This document shows, one piece after another, positions 17,545-28,798 of a DNA stretch of 64,000 nucleotides. Each line of letters starts with the position of its first letter. Positions within the stretch are counted from its first letter, which is position 1. The notes beneath the pieces are model-generated. The model worked only from the letters and a program-made list of their open reading frames with translations. It did not search any database and was not told where the DNA came from. The stretch is from positions 930,001-994,000 of the forward strand of contig NZ_JAGQFP010000001.1 in NCBI RefSeq assembly GCF_019090095.1, in the 5' to 3' direction. The DNA comes from Stutzerimonas stutzeri. GTDB lineage: Bacteria; Pseudomonadota; Gammaproteobacteria; Pseudomonadales; Pseudomonadaceae. Position numbers and translations under genes: made by a program.

Positions 17545-17563
17545 AGCGCAGTGAAAATGCGCT
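17545..17563. promoter_or_regulatory. Inverted repeat upstream of FAD oxidase gene
   Basis: Arms AGCGCA (17545-17550) and TGCGCT (17558-17563) lie about 40 bases before the oxidase start, in the 264-base gap behind the transaminase gene. The position suits an operator. No other copy was noticed. Confidence 0.3.
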
Positions 17564-17769
17564 TCGCACGTAACATTGGTGACTCAAAGGCAGAGCCATA
17601 GCAGGCCGAATGATCGTGGTGCCCGCACCTAGGGAGCAGGCGCGGGGACAGACCGGATTGATCTGCCAGCGGCGAGCTAGGACAAGGCGGCCTGAGCGAC
17701 CAGCGCCCCCGCTGCCACTGAAGCGTCACGCAGAGGATCGACCACAGTGCAGCGACGGCATGCCGCCCC

Positions 17770-18759
17770 TCAGGCGATTTCTATATTCGCCGGCTCGCGA
17801 TAGTTGACCGGTGTGCCCAGCCAGCCAGCCCAGCGTTTTTCCCAGTACAGGTTGTGCAACTGGGTCACCTTTTCTCCAGGACCGGCCACGCCGCCCAGCA
17901 GGATTCCATCGACGCTGTTGATCGGCATGATTCCGCCGGCAGTCGAGGTCAGGAAGGCTTCATCGGCTTCGCGCAGTTGGTTGACGTGCACTCGCTCGAC
18001 ACGGGTCGGCATGCCGATTTCCCGGGCCAGTTCCAGAGCGGTCTTGCGGGTGATTCCCTCCAGACAGCCACTGTCCGGAGTGAACAGCGTGCCGTCCTTG
18101 ATCAAGAAGATATTGGAACCGGGAGCCTCGGTCAGGTAACCCTCGGCATCGCACAGCACGGACCAATCACAACCATTCTGCATTGCCTCGACCAGGGACA
18201 GCTTCATGTCCATCCAGTGGAAGTTCTTGGCCGTCGGATCCACTGCCTTGGGCGGAATGCGAATGTATTTCTGGCTGACCATCAGGTCGATACCGCGGGA
18301 GCGCATCTCGTCATTCGCGATGTAGGAGTAGGGAACCACAAAGGCGTAGAAGCAGTTCTGGTAGGCGCTGAGGTCACCACGATTCTCTGGCGTCTGACCG
18401 CGCGTCACACACCACCAGATATAGGCCTCTTTGGTGCCGGCCAACTTGACCAGGTTGGTGAGAATTTCCGCTGTCTGAGACTGGCTGTAGGGGTTGCTCA
18501 GGAGAAACTTCTCGCAAGCCTTTTCGAACCGATTGAGGTGATCCTCGAGTCGAAAAATCATGCCCTTGCTGGCACTGACGACATCATAGGCGGCGTCGGC
18601 GTGAATAAAGCCGGTATCGGTGATCGGAATCGCCGCTTCGTGTAGACCACAGTAGACACCGTTGATAAAGGCCGATCCATACGCGTACTTGGGATCGTGA
18701 TCCAGCCGTATATGGGCTGGATCGTTATGCATGATGTGCTCAGCTTGAATAATTGTCAT
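17770..18759 (-). CDS. Fold-type IV PLP transaminase, (R)-amine transaminase-like
   Basis: 329 aa; GAGGG precedes the ATG at 18759. The protein follows the class IV aminotransferase plan: ITDTGFIHADAAYDV near residue 50, the PLP-binding Lys in VDPTAKNFHWMD (about residue 178), the cofactor Glu in YLTEAPGSNIFLI, and GITRKTALELA. The layout DPxxKNFxW plus GxLxEAxGxN resembles the (R)-selective amine:pyruvate transaminases more than IlvE or D-alanine transaminase. It would interconvert a primary amine and a ketone/aldehyde with an amino acceptor. It lies between the imine reductase-like gene and the FAD oxidase, all on one strand. BcaT- or Dat-type activity remains possible. Confidence 0.78.
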   Translation of the reverse strand: MTIIQAEHIMHNDPAHIRLDHDPKYAYGSAFINGVYCGLHEAAIPITDTGFIHADAAYDVVSASKGMIFRLEDHLNRFEKACEKFLLSNPYSQSQTAEILTNLVKLAGTKEAYIWWCVTRGQTPENRGDLSAYQNCFYAFVVPYSYIANDEMRSRGIDLMVSQKYIRIPPKAVDPTAKNFHWMDMKLSLVEAMQNGCDWSVLCDAEGYLTEAPGSNIFLIKDGTLFTPDSGCLEGITRKTALELAREIGMPTRVERVHVNQLREADEAFLTSTAGGIMPINSVDGILLGGVAGPGEKVTQLHNLYWEKRWAGWLGTPVNYREPANIEIA

Positions 18760-18887
18760 GACGAACCCTCACTGTTTGTTTTCAGTTAATACTTGGGGCG
18801 GCGCGACGCCCCTCGCGGCCGTGTCGACCGGGAGATGCAAACTTCTACGGGCTGGACGGCTAGCAATCTCCATCACTGCCCTGCCCT

Positions 18888-19814
18888 CTAAAGTGCGCCA
18901 AGCGAGTCCAGACTGTCGGCAGCCTCGGGCGCGAATGACTTGGTGGCGGCCGCGATGTCCTGCTCGCCATAGCCCATCGACTGCGCGCGCTGCAGCACTT
19001 GGCATACCGCGTCGAAGACCGGGGTCCGCGCACCGCATGCATGCATGGATTCCGCGATGTAGTTGAAGGCGCTTGCATGCACATCGAGCCGTGCCTGATC
19101 TCCAGAGAAGTCGCGCGCCTCGAAGCGGCGCCCGGCATCCTCTAGTGCATCGGAGATAAAAAAACGCGAGGCGTCAGCGAGCAGCCGGGCCGTCTTTGAA
19201 ATGGGCATGCCAAAGTTTTGGCTCGCCCCCGCAACTTCGTAAAAGGCAACCATCGCGGCGAAGGAATAAGCGTGGAGCATGGTCGCAAACGCCAGCGCTT
19301 CTTCCCGAGGCAGGAATAGCGCATGCCCGGCGAGCGCTTCGAGTAGCGCCCGATGCCGCTCGAAGGATTCATGCTCACCGGTGTAGAGGCAATAACTTTC
19401 GGGATGGCCGACATTACGCGGATAGGCCACGATCATCCCTTTGAGATAATGGCCCCCGGCAGCACTGACCAGAGCCTGAATCGCCAGGTTCTGCTCTGCC
19501 GAGCCCGTGGAGAAATTGACTATCGTGCAATTGGCGAGGGCAGGTGTCATGCCGTCTGCACCGAGCAGCTCCTGAACTGCGGTGTCGTCCAGAAGTACGA
19601 GGATCGCCACCGGGCTCGCTGCCAAGGCCGCTTGCGCGGATTCGCAGAGTTGGGCGCCGGCGTCGACGAGCGCCTGAGCCTTTTCAGGCGATCGATTCCA
19701 GACCGCCACGCGCTTCCCTTGCTTGAGGAACGCCTGGGCCATGATCGTGCCCATGGCCCCGAGCCCCAGCACCGACACATCAAAGCCGGATCGGCAGTCG
19801 TCGTTCTCGCGCAC
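18888..19814 (-). CDS. Imine reductase-like NADP(H) dehydrogenase
   Basis: 308 aa from a GTG with GAGG nine bases upstream. The N-terminal Rossmann fold has LGLGAMGTIMAQAFL and WNRSPEK; the Arg after WN favours NADPH. The all-helical C-terminal half and the motif MIVAYPRNVGHPESYCLYTG are characteristic of imine reductases within the 3-hydroxyisobutyrate/6-phosphogluconate dehydrogenase superfamily. Such enzymes reduce cyclic or acyclic imines to amines, or work in reverse. Within this group it could reduce the imine produced by the FAD oxidase, or act on the ketone of the transaminase. It is probably cotranscribed with the transaminase (128-base gap). Confidence 0.75.
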   Translation of the reverse strand: MRENDDCRSGFDVSVLGLGAMGTIMAQAFLKQGKRVAVWNRSPEKAQALVDAGAQLCESAQAALAASPVAILVLLDDTAVQELLGADGMTPALANCTIVNFSTGSAEQNLAIQALVSAAGGHYLKGMIVAYPRNVGHPESYCLYTGEHESFERHRALLEALAGHALFLPREEALAFATMLHAYSFAAMVAFYEVAGASQNFGMPISKTARLLADASRFFISDALEDAGRRFEARDFSGDQARLDVHASAFNYIAESMHACGARTPVFDAVCQVLQRAQSMGYGEQDIAAATKSFAPEAADSLDSLGAL

Positions 19815-19894
19815 AATTCAATCCTCTTCGTTTACGCCTTTGCGGCTTGGGCCTGAGCCCGACGGAACACGCGCCGCATTCGTTGCGGGCTTGC

Positions 19895-20782
19895 CTAGAA
19901 GCCTTTGCCGACTTCGGTGAATGAGGTCATACCCAGCAGGTCATGCGGGTCGCGCATCTGACCGTCGATCTCCACCCAGCCCAACAAGGTTTTGCTGGCA
20001 CTCCAACCGAGCAGACGCTGCATCTCTTCGGGCAACTGGCGGACGCGCTCAAGGGGGATGGAGAGGAAGTGATTTTCTTCCAGTCGCAAGAAGGCCAAGT
20101 CATAGGCCATGGTGAGGCCGGTGCGCGGTTGATCGGACTGGTTGGCGCCGCCACCGTGGTACACCGAGCCCATCCAGAAAAGTGCCGAGCCGGCCGGCAT
20201 TTCTGCCGCGACTGTTTCTTCTTGAGTGGGCATGCGCTCATCGTCCCAGGTGTGGCTGCCGGGAATGACGCGTGTGGCTCCGTTCTCTTCGGTGAAGTCG
20301 GAAATGGCCAGCATCATCTGCAGCCGTGCTTCACGACCGTACTGCGGATGGCGCCAGAGCGACGTGGAATCGTCGCGATGCAAAGGCTGCAAACCTTGGC
20401 CCGGCCCGATCTGGATAGCCTGGGTAATGCTGAGTTGAATATCCGGCTCGATCTCGACGCGATCAGTGCCCACCCATACATGAGTCGGGGTTTGCAGAAT
20501 CGCCTTCGCCGACTCGAGAAACAGCGGGTTCAGCGCTATCTTTACGGCGGTATCGCTGCGCCCGATTATGCGGGCAACACGCCGTGTTTGAGCGCCAGCG
20601 AAATAGGCGTCGACCCCACAAGGGGTTTCGTTGAGATAGCTATCGAGTTCCTCACGCAGAGCACTCAACGCTTGCTCTGAAACAAAATTGGAGATGATCA
20701 CACCACCATCACGCTTAATGACTTCGACCACTCGCTCGACTGAGTCATTAGCGCTTAGCGTCACCAATTTCTTTGCATTCAT
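19895..20782 (-). CDS. Phytanoyl-CoA dioxygenase (PhyH) family protein
   Basis: 295 aa from ATG 20782, favoured over a GTG two codons earlier because GAGG sits seven bases before the ATG. The Fe(II)/2-oxoglutarate facial triad is visible: LHRDD (His and Asp near residues 135-137) and the distal His in VYHGGGANQS. An Arg for 2-oxoglutarate lies in QPRTGL. The family hydroxylates a wide range of substrates, including aliphatic carbons and N-alkyl groups. It is first in the leftward amine group, with the imine reductase-like gene 80 bases downstream. It may hydroxylate the amine substrate before oxidation; this is inference. Confidence 0.8.
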   Translation of the reverse strand: MNAKKLVTLSANDSVERVVEVIKRDGGVIISNFVSEQALSALREELDSYLNETPCGVDAYFAGAQTRRVARIIGRSDTAVKIALNPLFLESAKAILQTPTHVWVGTDRVEIEPDIQLSITQAIQIGPGQGLQPLHRDDSTSLWRHPQYGREARLQMMLAISDFTEENGATRVIPGSHTWDDERMPTQEETVAAEMPAGSALFWMGSVYHGGGANQSDQPRTGLTMAYDLAFLRLEENHFLSIPLERVRQLPEEMQRLLGWSASKTLLGWVEIDGQMRDPHDLLGMTSFTEVGKGF

Positions 20783-21243
20783 CTGCACGCCTCATTTGCC
20801 TGATTCAGGTTTCTGTCACTGGAATTACTGGTGACGAAACTATTAAAAAACGCAAAGGGACGCTTGCCCGGTCATGCCAGATCATTGACAGCAGATGCCT
20901 AATTGAACGCGAGGAAAAATCCGGCCTATCAGTCACTGCCGGCCAATGGGTGATCGGATCATTTCCGCCTGCACTGGCTCAGATATGCATCGCTGGGGAC
21001 CCGTTGCGAGTGTTCATGAACCAGCCCGGAAACCTTGCTTTGGGCTTGCTGCTGCGCAGCCTGATCGTTCAGCGCGGAATCCCCTACTCGCCTCGACAGA
21101 TGCCGCCATGCGCCCAAACAGACAAACGGCCTGAGCGAAAATGGACAAGCCCGAAGCCAGCCCCCTGTCGGGCCGCCTCGAAAGTCATGCCTACCTCCCC
21201 AGCCCGTCTGGAAGAAAAGAGCAGGCTATGTCAGACTCTCCAA
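20783..21243. other. Divergent intergenic region
   Basis: About 460 bases between the PhyH-type gene and the TetR operator. A 163-codon frame crosses it but lacks a ribosome site and protein-like composition. It should hold the promoter of the leftward amine operon. No clear -35/-10 pair or repeat was picked out. Confidence 0.5.
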
Positions 21244-21271
21244 TCAAATGACCCAATCAAATGAACAAGTC
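21244..21271. promoter_or_regulatory. Operator-like motif upstream of TetR gene
   Basis: TCAAATGAC (21244-21252), three bases, then ATCAAATGA followed by ACAAGTC. The site is about 30 bases before the TetR start. The 28-base block is nearly the same as 50792-50819 upstream of the DUF1329 gene, where the central part is a perfect inverted repeat. This suggests a shared binding site, probably for this TetR protein. Confidence 0.6.
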
Positions 21272-21302
21272 AGCAGAATCACCAAACCAATGGAGATGAT
21301 TT

Positions 21303-21884
21303 ATGGCCAGAATAGGCGCTGATCTGCGCAGACAGGACTTCATAGAGGCCACACTGAAGGTGATTGCGGAGCATGGCGTCCCCAATGCAACTACTCGACG
21401 TATTGCCGCAGCTGCGAACTCTCCCCTCGCCTCCCTGCACTACGTATTCCACACCAAGGACGAACTCTTCTACGCGGTCTACGAGTCCCTGATCAACATG
21501 CCTCAGCAAGCTCTGGAGCATGTGCCGGCCGGCGCCACCACGGCGGAATGCATCGCGGAGACGCTGCGTCAACTGGTCAGATGGTTCGCCGCCCATCCAG
21601 AAAGAGCCACTGCACAGTCCGAGCTGTTCTTCTGGATCCTGCGCAACAACCCGGAAATGGCCAACAAGATCTACGCGATGGCCGGCGAGGCAACGGAGCG
21701 GACGATCGAACGGATCACGCAATCCCGGCTGGACAAGGCCGCGTTGATCGCCTTGAGCCGCCTGCTGGTAAACCTGTTCGATGGTCTGATGCTGGCCTGG
21801 TCGGCACATGGCGATATGGAGCGACTGGAAGCGGAAACCGACACCGCCTGCCAAGCAGTCCGTCTGCTGGCGGCCAGCTACTGA
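21303..21884 (+). CDS. TetR-family transcriptional regulator
   Basis: 193 aa with GGAG seven bases before the ATG. The TetR HTH occupies about residues 8-55 (FIEATLKVIAEHGVPNATTRRIAAAANSPLASLHYVFHTKDELF). The C-terminal part is a helical ligand domain of the TetR_C type. It is followed after 23 bases by the MalT-like regulator gene and then by the beta-oxidation genes. An operator-like motif directly upstream suggests autoregulation, and the matching motif at 50792 suggests that it also controls the DUF1329-DUF1302-RND operon. The ligand may be a fatty acyl-CoA or pathway substrate, which is inference. Confidence 0.85.
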   Translation: MARIGADLRRQDFIEATLKVIAEHGVPNATTRRIAAAANSPLASLHYVFHTKDELFYAVYESLINMPQQALEHVPAGATTAECIAETLRQLVRWFAAHPERATAQSELFFWILRNNPEMANKIYAMAGEATERTIERITQSRLDKAALIALSRLLVNLFDGLMLAWSAHGDMERLEAETDTACQAVRLLAASY

Positions 21885-21907
21885 GCTGGCCGGCATTCCG
21901 CCCCGCG

Positions 21908-24565
21908 ATGAAACAGCCCTCGCCAAAGCGCAACAAGCTCCGCCCACCGCAGCTACCTGCAATGGGTCTGGCGCGGCCGGCACTGCTGAAATGCCTGGAC
22001 GAGGCGGCCCACAACGGTGTGCTGCTGAGCCTGATCCGCACGCCGGTTGGCTACGGCAAGAGCACCCTGCTCGCGCAGTATGCGCTCAACCTAAGCGACT
22101 CCAACCTGCCCTGGGCCTGGTACCGGCTGGACGACAGCGACAATCAACCCTGCGAACTGCTGGTGCAGCTGTGCCATGCGCTGGAACTGTCGCCCTGCGC
22201 AACACCGGGCCGAGCCAATGAAGCCAGCTTGTGGACCGGCATCCTCAACCACCTGGAGAGCCGCGACGATCGCTTCACCCTGATCCTCGACGATCTCCAC
22301 CTGCTGCGCTCTGGTACAGCCTGTCGCTACCTTGAACAATTGCTGCGCAACCCGCCGAAGCATCTCCATCTACTGGCCGCCTGCGAAGGCGAGCCCGCCA
22401 TCGCGCTAAGCCATCTGCAGCGCGATCAGCGCGTGCAGATACTGGGAGTCAGTGACCTCACTCTGGACAGTGGCGAAATCCGCGAGCTGGCCCGCTCACG
22501 CGGGCAAAGTCTGAACAACGACCTGGTGTATCTGCTGCGCGCCGATAGCGAAGGCTGGATCAGCGGAGTGCTGTTCGGTCTCGGCAACTACGTCGGCGCG
22601 AAATTGTCCGACTGCGGTCCGGCCGATGCCCCGCAGTTCCTCTCGCGAAAGGCCTTTGAGCAGATTTCCCGATTTTTCCACGAAGAGCTCCTGCAGCGAC
22701 TAATGCCACCGCTGCTGCGTTTCCTATCCCGCCTCTCGGCGGTGAGTGCATTCGACGCAGAGTTGGCCGCTCATATCGGCGGACAGGACAACGCCAAGCA
22801 ACTGATCCATCAGCTGCAGCGCCAAGACCTGTTCATCCAGCAGCGCAAGGGCGAACGGCTGCCGCTGCGCCTTCACCCGCTGCTACGCCGCACGCTTTAC
22901 CAGTCGCTGCTCCGGCAGGATGCGAGCCTGCTCAACCAGCTGCATCTGCAGGCTGCCGACTGGCTGCTCAATCAACGCTGTTACGCCGAGGCTGTCTATC
23001 AGCTCGGCCGTGCCCGCGACTTCAACCGCCTCCTCGCCACTCTGGAACAACACTGTTTCGACCTGCTGCGCGAGGGAGCGGTGAACCGTATCGTCGACTT
23101 TCTCGCCCATGTACCAGGGGAGAATTCGCCCGAGCACTTCACCCTGGCCGTGACCGAGGCGAGCACGGTGATAGTCACCAACGACATCAGCCATGCGAGC
23201 GCCTGCCTGCAACGTCTGCAGCGGCTGATCCGCCGTCACGAAGTCCCCGAGCGGCGCCCGGAGCGGGTTCACCAGACCCTGGCCTTCCTGCGCAGCCGGC
23301 TGGCCGCGCTGGGCGGCAACTTCAACCATGGCTTGCGTCTGGTAGAGCGCGCCTTGAGCCAATACCCCAGCCCTAGCGCAGCCACCGCTGTTCTGCTGTT
23401 CAACCGCGCGATCTGCCTGTTTTGCCTGGGCCGCGCACGCCAGGCCAAATCCGCAGCAAACCAGGCCCTGGCCGAACTGCAGGCACTGGGATTCAGTGGC
23501 TACACCAACATGCTGCAACTGCTGCTCGGCCAGATCGAAGTGGCCCAGGGGGACGTCGAGCAGGCCGACGTTCGCTTCCTGGCTGCCGATCTATCCGGCT
23601 CCTTCTATGACCTGTTCCAGCAACTGGGCCGGGGCATGGTGCTGCTCGAGCAGAACCACCTGGAGCAAGCCGCCCTGCACCTGAGCCAGGCCGAAGCCAT
23701 TGCCTTGGCCTTCCCACACAGCGCCGGCCTGCCCTGGGTGATCCACCACCAGGCCTGTCGTCTGCTGGCCCAGGGCGAGGCGGCGCAGGCTCGCTCACGC
23801 TGGGACGAAGCCAGCCGGCTGGCTCGGCAGTTCAAGCTGTTCACCCTGTACCGACAGATCGGCGCTTACCGGGCCCGGCTGGCCGGCTGCGAACACGACC
23901 AGGACTACATCCTCGCCTGGCTCGAGGAGTGGCACCGCTGCCGCCGCCTCTATGGAGCCGAACTGATGCCCGAGGAGTGGCTGGCCTATGCCTGGGTCCA
24001 GCGCCATCTCGGCCAGCATGCCAGCGCGCGGCAGATCGCCGACAACCTGCACGAACTGGCCGAGGCTGAGCAGCTTCAGCGCCTGCGTCTGGACTTGCTG
24101 CTGCTCGACGCCACGCTGCAGCGCGACAGCGGCCAGCAGGAAGCGGCACTTAGAAGCCTGGAGCAGGCACTGCAATTGGCGGCGCGCCATGGCTATGGGC
24201 AGTTGATGCAGCTCGAGGGCCGCCAACTCGAGGAGCTGCTGCGTCAGTTGCTCGACCCGCAGACTCGCCGCCAACTCGGACTGGAACAGCCGCTACCTGC
24301 GCCCGAGCGCCTGGCGCGCCTGCTGCCCGGCCTGCGCCGTGGCGTCGACGCCGTCCAGCAGCCGCTGGTCGAGCCGCTCACCCGCCGCGAACAGGACGTG
24401 CTGCGGCGCATGGCCCGCGGTCAGGGCAACCCGCAAATCGCTGATAGCCTGTACATCAGCCTGAGCACGGTAAAGACCCATATCAACAACCTGTTCCGCA
24501 AGCTCGATGTCAGCGACCGCGACAGCGCCCTGCAGGCCGCCCGCGCCCTGAAGCTGGTCGACTGA
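21908..24565 (+). CDS. MalT-like LuxR-family regulator (LAL/STAND type)
   Basis: 885 aa from ATG 21908. The open frame extends back into the TetR gene, but that part is a frame shadow. Domains: N-terminal NTPase with Walker A RTPVGYGKSTLL (about 42-53) and Walker B-like LILDDLHLL; a long TPR-like helical repeat region (about 350-780); and a C-terminal LuxR HTH, LTRREQDVLRRMARGQGNPQIADSLYISLSTVKTHINNLFRKL. MalT-like STAND regulators bind ATP and an inducer and activate target operons. It lies upstream of the acyl-CoA dehydrogenase and beta-oxidation genes and most probably activates them. The gene shows the strong GC-rich codon bias of this block. Confidence 0.88.
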   Translation: MKQPSPKRNKLRPPQLPAMGLARPALLKCLDEAAHNGVLLSLIRTPVGYGKSTLLAQYALNLSDSNLPWAWYRLDDSDNQPCELLVQLCHALELSPCATPGRANEASLWTGILNHLESRDDRFTLILDDLHLLRSGTACRYLEQLLRNPPKHLHLLAACEGEPAIALSHLQRDQRVQILGVSDLTLDSGEIRELARSRGQSLNNDLVYLLRADSEGWISGVLFGLGNYVGAKLSDCGPADAPQFLSRKAFEQISRFFHEELLQRLMPPLLRFLSRLSAVSAFDAELAAHIGGQDNAKQLIHQLQRQDLFIQQRKGERLPLRLHPLLRRTLYQSLLRQDASLLNQLHLQAADWLLNQRCYAEAVYQLGRARDFNRLLATLEQHCFDLLREGAVNRIVDFLAHVPGENSPEHFTLAVTEASTVIVTNDISHASACLQRLQRLIRRHEVPERRPERVHQTLAFLRSRLAALGGNFNHGLRLVERALSQYPSPSAATAVLLFNRAICLFCLGRARQAKSAANQALAELQALGFSGYTNMLQLLLGQIEVAQGDVEQADVRFLAADLSGSFYDLFQQLGRGMVLLEQNHLEQAALHLSQAEAIALAFPHSAGLPWVIHHQACRLLAQGEAAQARSRWDEASRLARQFKLFTLYRQIGAYRARLAGCEHDQDYILAWLEEWHRCRRLYGAELMPEEWLAYAWVQRHLGQHASARQIADNLHELAEAEQLQRLRLDLLLLDATLQRDSGQQEAALRSLEQALQLAARHGYGQLMQLEGRQLEELLRQLLDPQTRRQLGLEQPLPAPERLARLLPGLRRGVDAVQQPLVEPLTRREQDVLRRMARGQGNPQIADSLYISLSTVKTHINNLFRKLDVSDRDSALQAARALKLVD

Positions 24566-24700
24566 AGCGGGTCGCTCGGCACACCCCGCTCCACCCGCCT
24601 CCCTGCAAATTCCACCCGAATTTCCACCCTCGGTTCGACGCGTCGGCACCAGGCTGTTTGCTACAAAACAGGCCTGCTTTCCCTGCCGGACGAGAATGCC

Positions 24701-26503
24701 ATGACCGACAAGCTGCTCAACGAGCGCGAGCTGAACTTCCAGCTCTACGAGATGCTCGACACCGAAGCGCTGCTGCAGCGCCCCCGCTATGCCGAGCACG
24801 ACCGTGCCGTGTTCGACGCCACCCTGGCCACCGCACGCAGCATCGCCGCCGAATACCTCGCCCCGCACAACCACAAGGGCGACGCCAACGAGCCGACCTT
24901 CGACGGCGAGAAGGTCAGCCTGATTCCCGAAACCAAGGCCGCCTGGGACGCCCTGGCCGAAGCCGGATTCCACGCCGCGCACCACGATGCCGAGGATGGG
25001 GGCCTGCAGCTGCCTGAGGTGGTGCTGCGCGCCTGCATGGCCTATTTCAATGCCGCCAACGTCGCCAGCGCCGGCTACTCCTTCCTGACCATTGGCGCAG
25101 CCAACCTGGTTCGGAGCTTCGCCGAGGACGCGCTGCGCCAGCGCTTCCTCGCGCCGATGCTCGACGGTCGCTACAGCGGCACCATGGCCCTGACCGAACC
25201 AGGCCAGGGCTCGGCGCTCGGCGATATCCGCACAACCGCGCGGCCGGCTGGCGACGGCAGCTACCGGGTATTCGGCCAGAAGATGTTCATCTCCGGCGGC
25301 GACCACGAGCTGACCGACAACATCGTGCATATGGTGCTGGCCCGCATTGAGGGCGCACCGGCCGGGGTCAAGGGCATCTCGTTGTTCCTTGTGCCGAAGT
25401 TCCTGGTCGATGAGGACGGCAACCTGGGCACGCGCAACGACGTGGCGCTGGCCGGCCTGCTGCACAAGATGGGTTACCGCAACACCACCTCCACCGTGCT
25501 CAGCTTCGGCGAGCGGGACGGCGCAGTCGCCTACTTGGTGGGCGATGCCAACAAAGGCCTGGCCTACATGTTCCAGATGATGAACGAGGCGCGCATCGGC
25601 GTAGCCTTGGGCGCCTCGGCGCTGGCCTACCAGAGCTACATCCATGCACTCGACTATGCCCGCGAAAGGCCTCAGGGCCGACTGCCGGGTAGCAAGGATC
25701 CGCACTCGCCCCAGGTGCGAATCGTCGAGCACGCGGATGTACGTCGCATGCTGCTGCAGCAGAAGGTCTATGCCGAAGGCAGCCTGGCGCTGTGCCTGTA
25801 CGCCAGCAGCCTGTTCGAGGACGCCCACACCGCGCCCGAGCAGAGCGCGCGCGAGGACGCCGCGGAACTGCTCGACCTACTGATCCCCATGGTCAAGTCC
25901 TACCCCTCGAAGTACGGCGTGATCGCCTCCGATCTCGGCATCCAGGTGCTCGGCGGCTCCGGCTATATTCGCGAGTACCCGCTGGAGCAGTACTACCGCG
26001 ACAACCGCCTGAATCCCATCCACGAAGGCACCGAGGGCATCCATGGCCTCGACCTTCTCGGCCGCAAGCTCGGCTACCACGGCGGCAAGGGCTACCGGCT
26101 GTTCCTTGCCGAGGCTCGCAGCAGCCTCGAGCAGGCCGCCGGCGATAGCGCCTGTGCGCCCCTGGCCACCGCCCTGGGCGACGCGCTGGAGATCCTCGAA
26201 CGCGTGACGCCCGAACTCCAGACGCAGGTCGCTGCCGACGCCGATGTCGGCCTCTCCAACGCCACCGCCTACCTCGACCTGTTCGGCCGCGTCCTGGTCG
26301 GCTGGATCTGGCTGCGCCAGGCGCTGGTCGCCAGCCGCGCGCTGAGCGCCGGAGCCGCCGGCAGCGAGGCCGACTTCTACCGGGGCAAGCTGCACGCCGC
26401 TCGCTACTTCATGGACTGGGAGCTGGCCGCGGTGGAAAGCCAGGCGCACCTGCTCGGCGCCGGCAACCGGGTCTGCTACGACATGCAGGACGCCTGGTTC
26501 TGA
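24701..26503 (+). CDS. Acyl-CoA dehydrogenase
   Basis: 600 aa, typical of the long bacterial acyl-CoA dehydrogenases that have an extra C-terminal domain (usual length about 590-600). Signature blocks: GTMALTEPGQGSALGDIRT, GQKMFISGGDHE, and IQVLGGSGYIREYPLEQYYRDNR, the last including the FAD-binding region. A catalytic Glu is expected in the HEGTEGIHGLDLLGRK segment. It introduces the alpha-beta double bond into a CoA thioester using FAD, passing electrons to ETF. It begins a beta-oxidation set with the two following genes. It starts 135 bases after the LuxR gene, a gap that probably holds a regulated promoter. Chain specificity cannot be told. Confidence 0.9.
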   Translation: MTDKLLNERELNFQLYEMLDTEALLQRPRYAEHDRAVFDATLATARSIAAEYLAPHNHKGDANEPTFDGEKVSLIPETKAAWDALAEAGFHAAHHDAEDGGLQLPEVVLRACMAYFNAANVASAGYSFLTIGAANLVRSFAEDALRQRFLAPMLDGRYSGTMALTEPGQGSALGDIRTTARPAGDGSYRVFGQKMFISGGDHELTDNIVHMVLARIEGAPAGVKGISLFLVPKFLVDEDGNLGTRNDVALAGLLHKMGYRNTTSTVLSFGERDGAVAYLVGDANKGLAYMFQMMNEARIGVALGASALAYQSYIHALDYARERPQGRLPGSKDPHSPQVRIVEHADVRRMLLQQKVYAEGSLALCLYASSLFEDAHTAPEQSAREDAAELLDLLIPMVKSYPSKYGVIASDLGIQVLGGSGYIREYPLEQYYRDNRLNPIHEGTEGIHGLDLLGRKLGYHGGKGYRLFLAEARSSLEQAAGDSACAPLATALGDALEILERVTPELQTQVAADADVGLSNATAYLDLFGRVLVGWIWLRQALVASRALSAGAAGSEADFYRGKLHAARYFMDWELAAVESQAHLLGAGNRVCYDMQDAWF

Positions 26504-26588
26504 CCCTGTTCTTCTTCCTCCAGGGCAGGACCGTATGAGGCGCCGGCACCACGCTGCCCACCCTCACCCGCCTTTCCCTGGAGGAAGA

Positions 26589-26604
26589 GGGGCGCCATCG
26601 CCCC
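26589..26604 (+). terminator. Terminator-like hairpin between ACAD and FadB-like genes
   Basis: Arms GGGGCG and CGCCCC around CCAT, extended by flanking AGAG/CTCT-type pairing, with GCATTTTTATT starting a few bases later. It could end or attenuate transcripts from the acyl-CoA dehydrogenase gene. Confidence 0.5.
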
Positions 26605-26638
26605 ACCTCTGCATTTTTATTGATTAGCGAGATCTGAC

Positions 26639-28750
<2,112 letters not shown>

Positions 28751-28757
28751 GCCTTCC

Positions 28758-28776
28758 GGGCCCGGGCAACGGGCCC
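28758..28776. other. Intergenic hairpin before thiolase
   Basis: Perfect 7-bp arms GGGCCCG (28758-28764) and CGGGCCC (28770-28776) with loop GGCAA, in the 48-base gap between the FadB-like and thiolase genes. There is no T-tract, so it is more likely an mRNA stabiliser or processing site than a terminator. Confidence 0.4.
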
Positions 28777-28798
28777 ATCCATACAGGACACCCGCATC

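Noticed and set aside
20773..21264. A 163-codon plus-strand ORF between PhyH and TetR genes
   Set aside because: It overlaps the PhyH start region, has no ribosome site and no protein-like pattern.
21548..21907. Extension of the MalT-like gene to a start inside the TetR gene
   Set aside because: The extension is a frame shadow of the TetR coding sequence; ATG 21908 begins the recognisable protein.
24293..25828. A 511-codon antisense frame over LuxR and acyl-CoA dehydrogenase genes
   Set aside because: It spans two real genes of the other strand with clear domains and has low-complexity composition.
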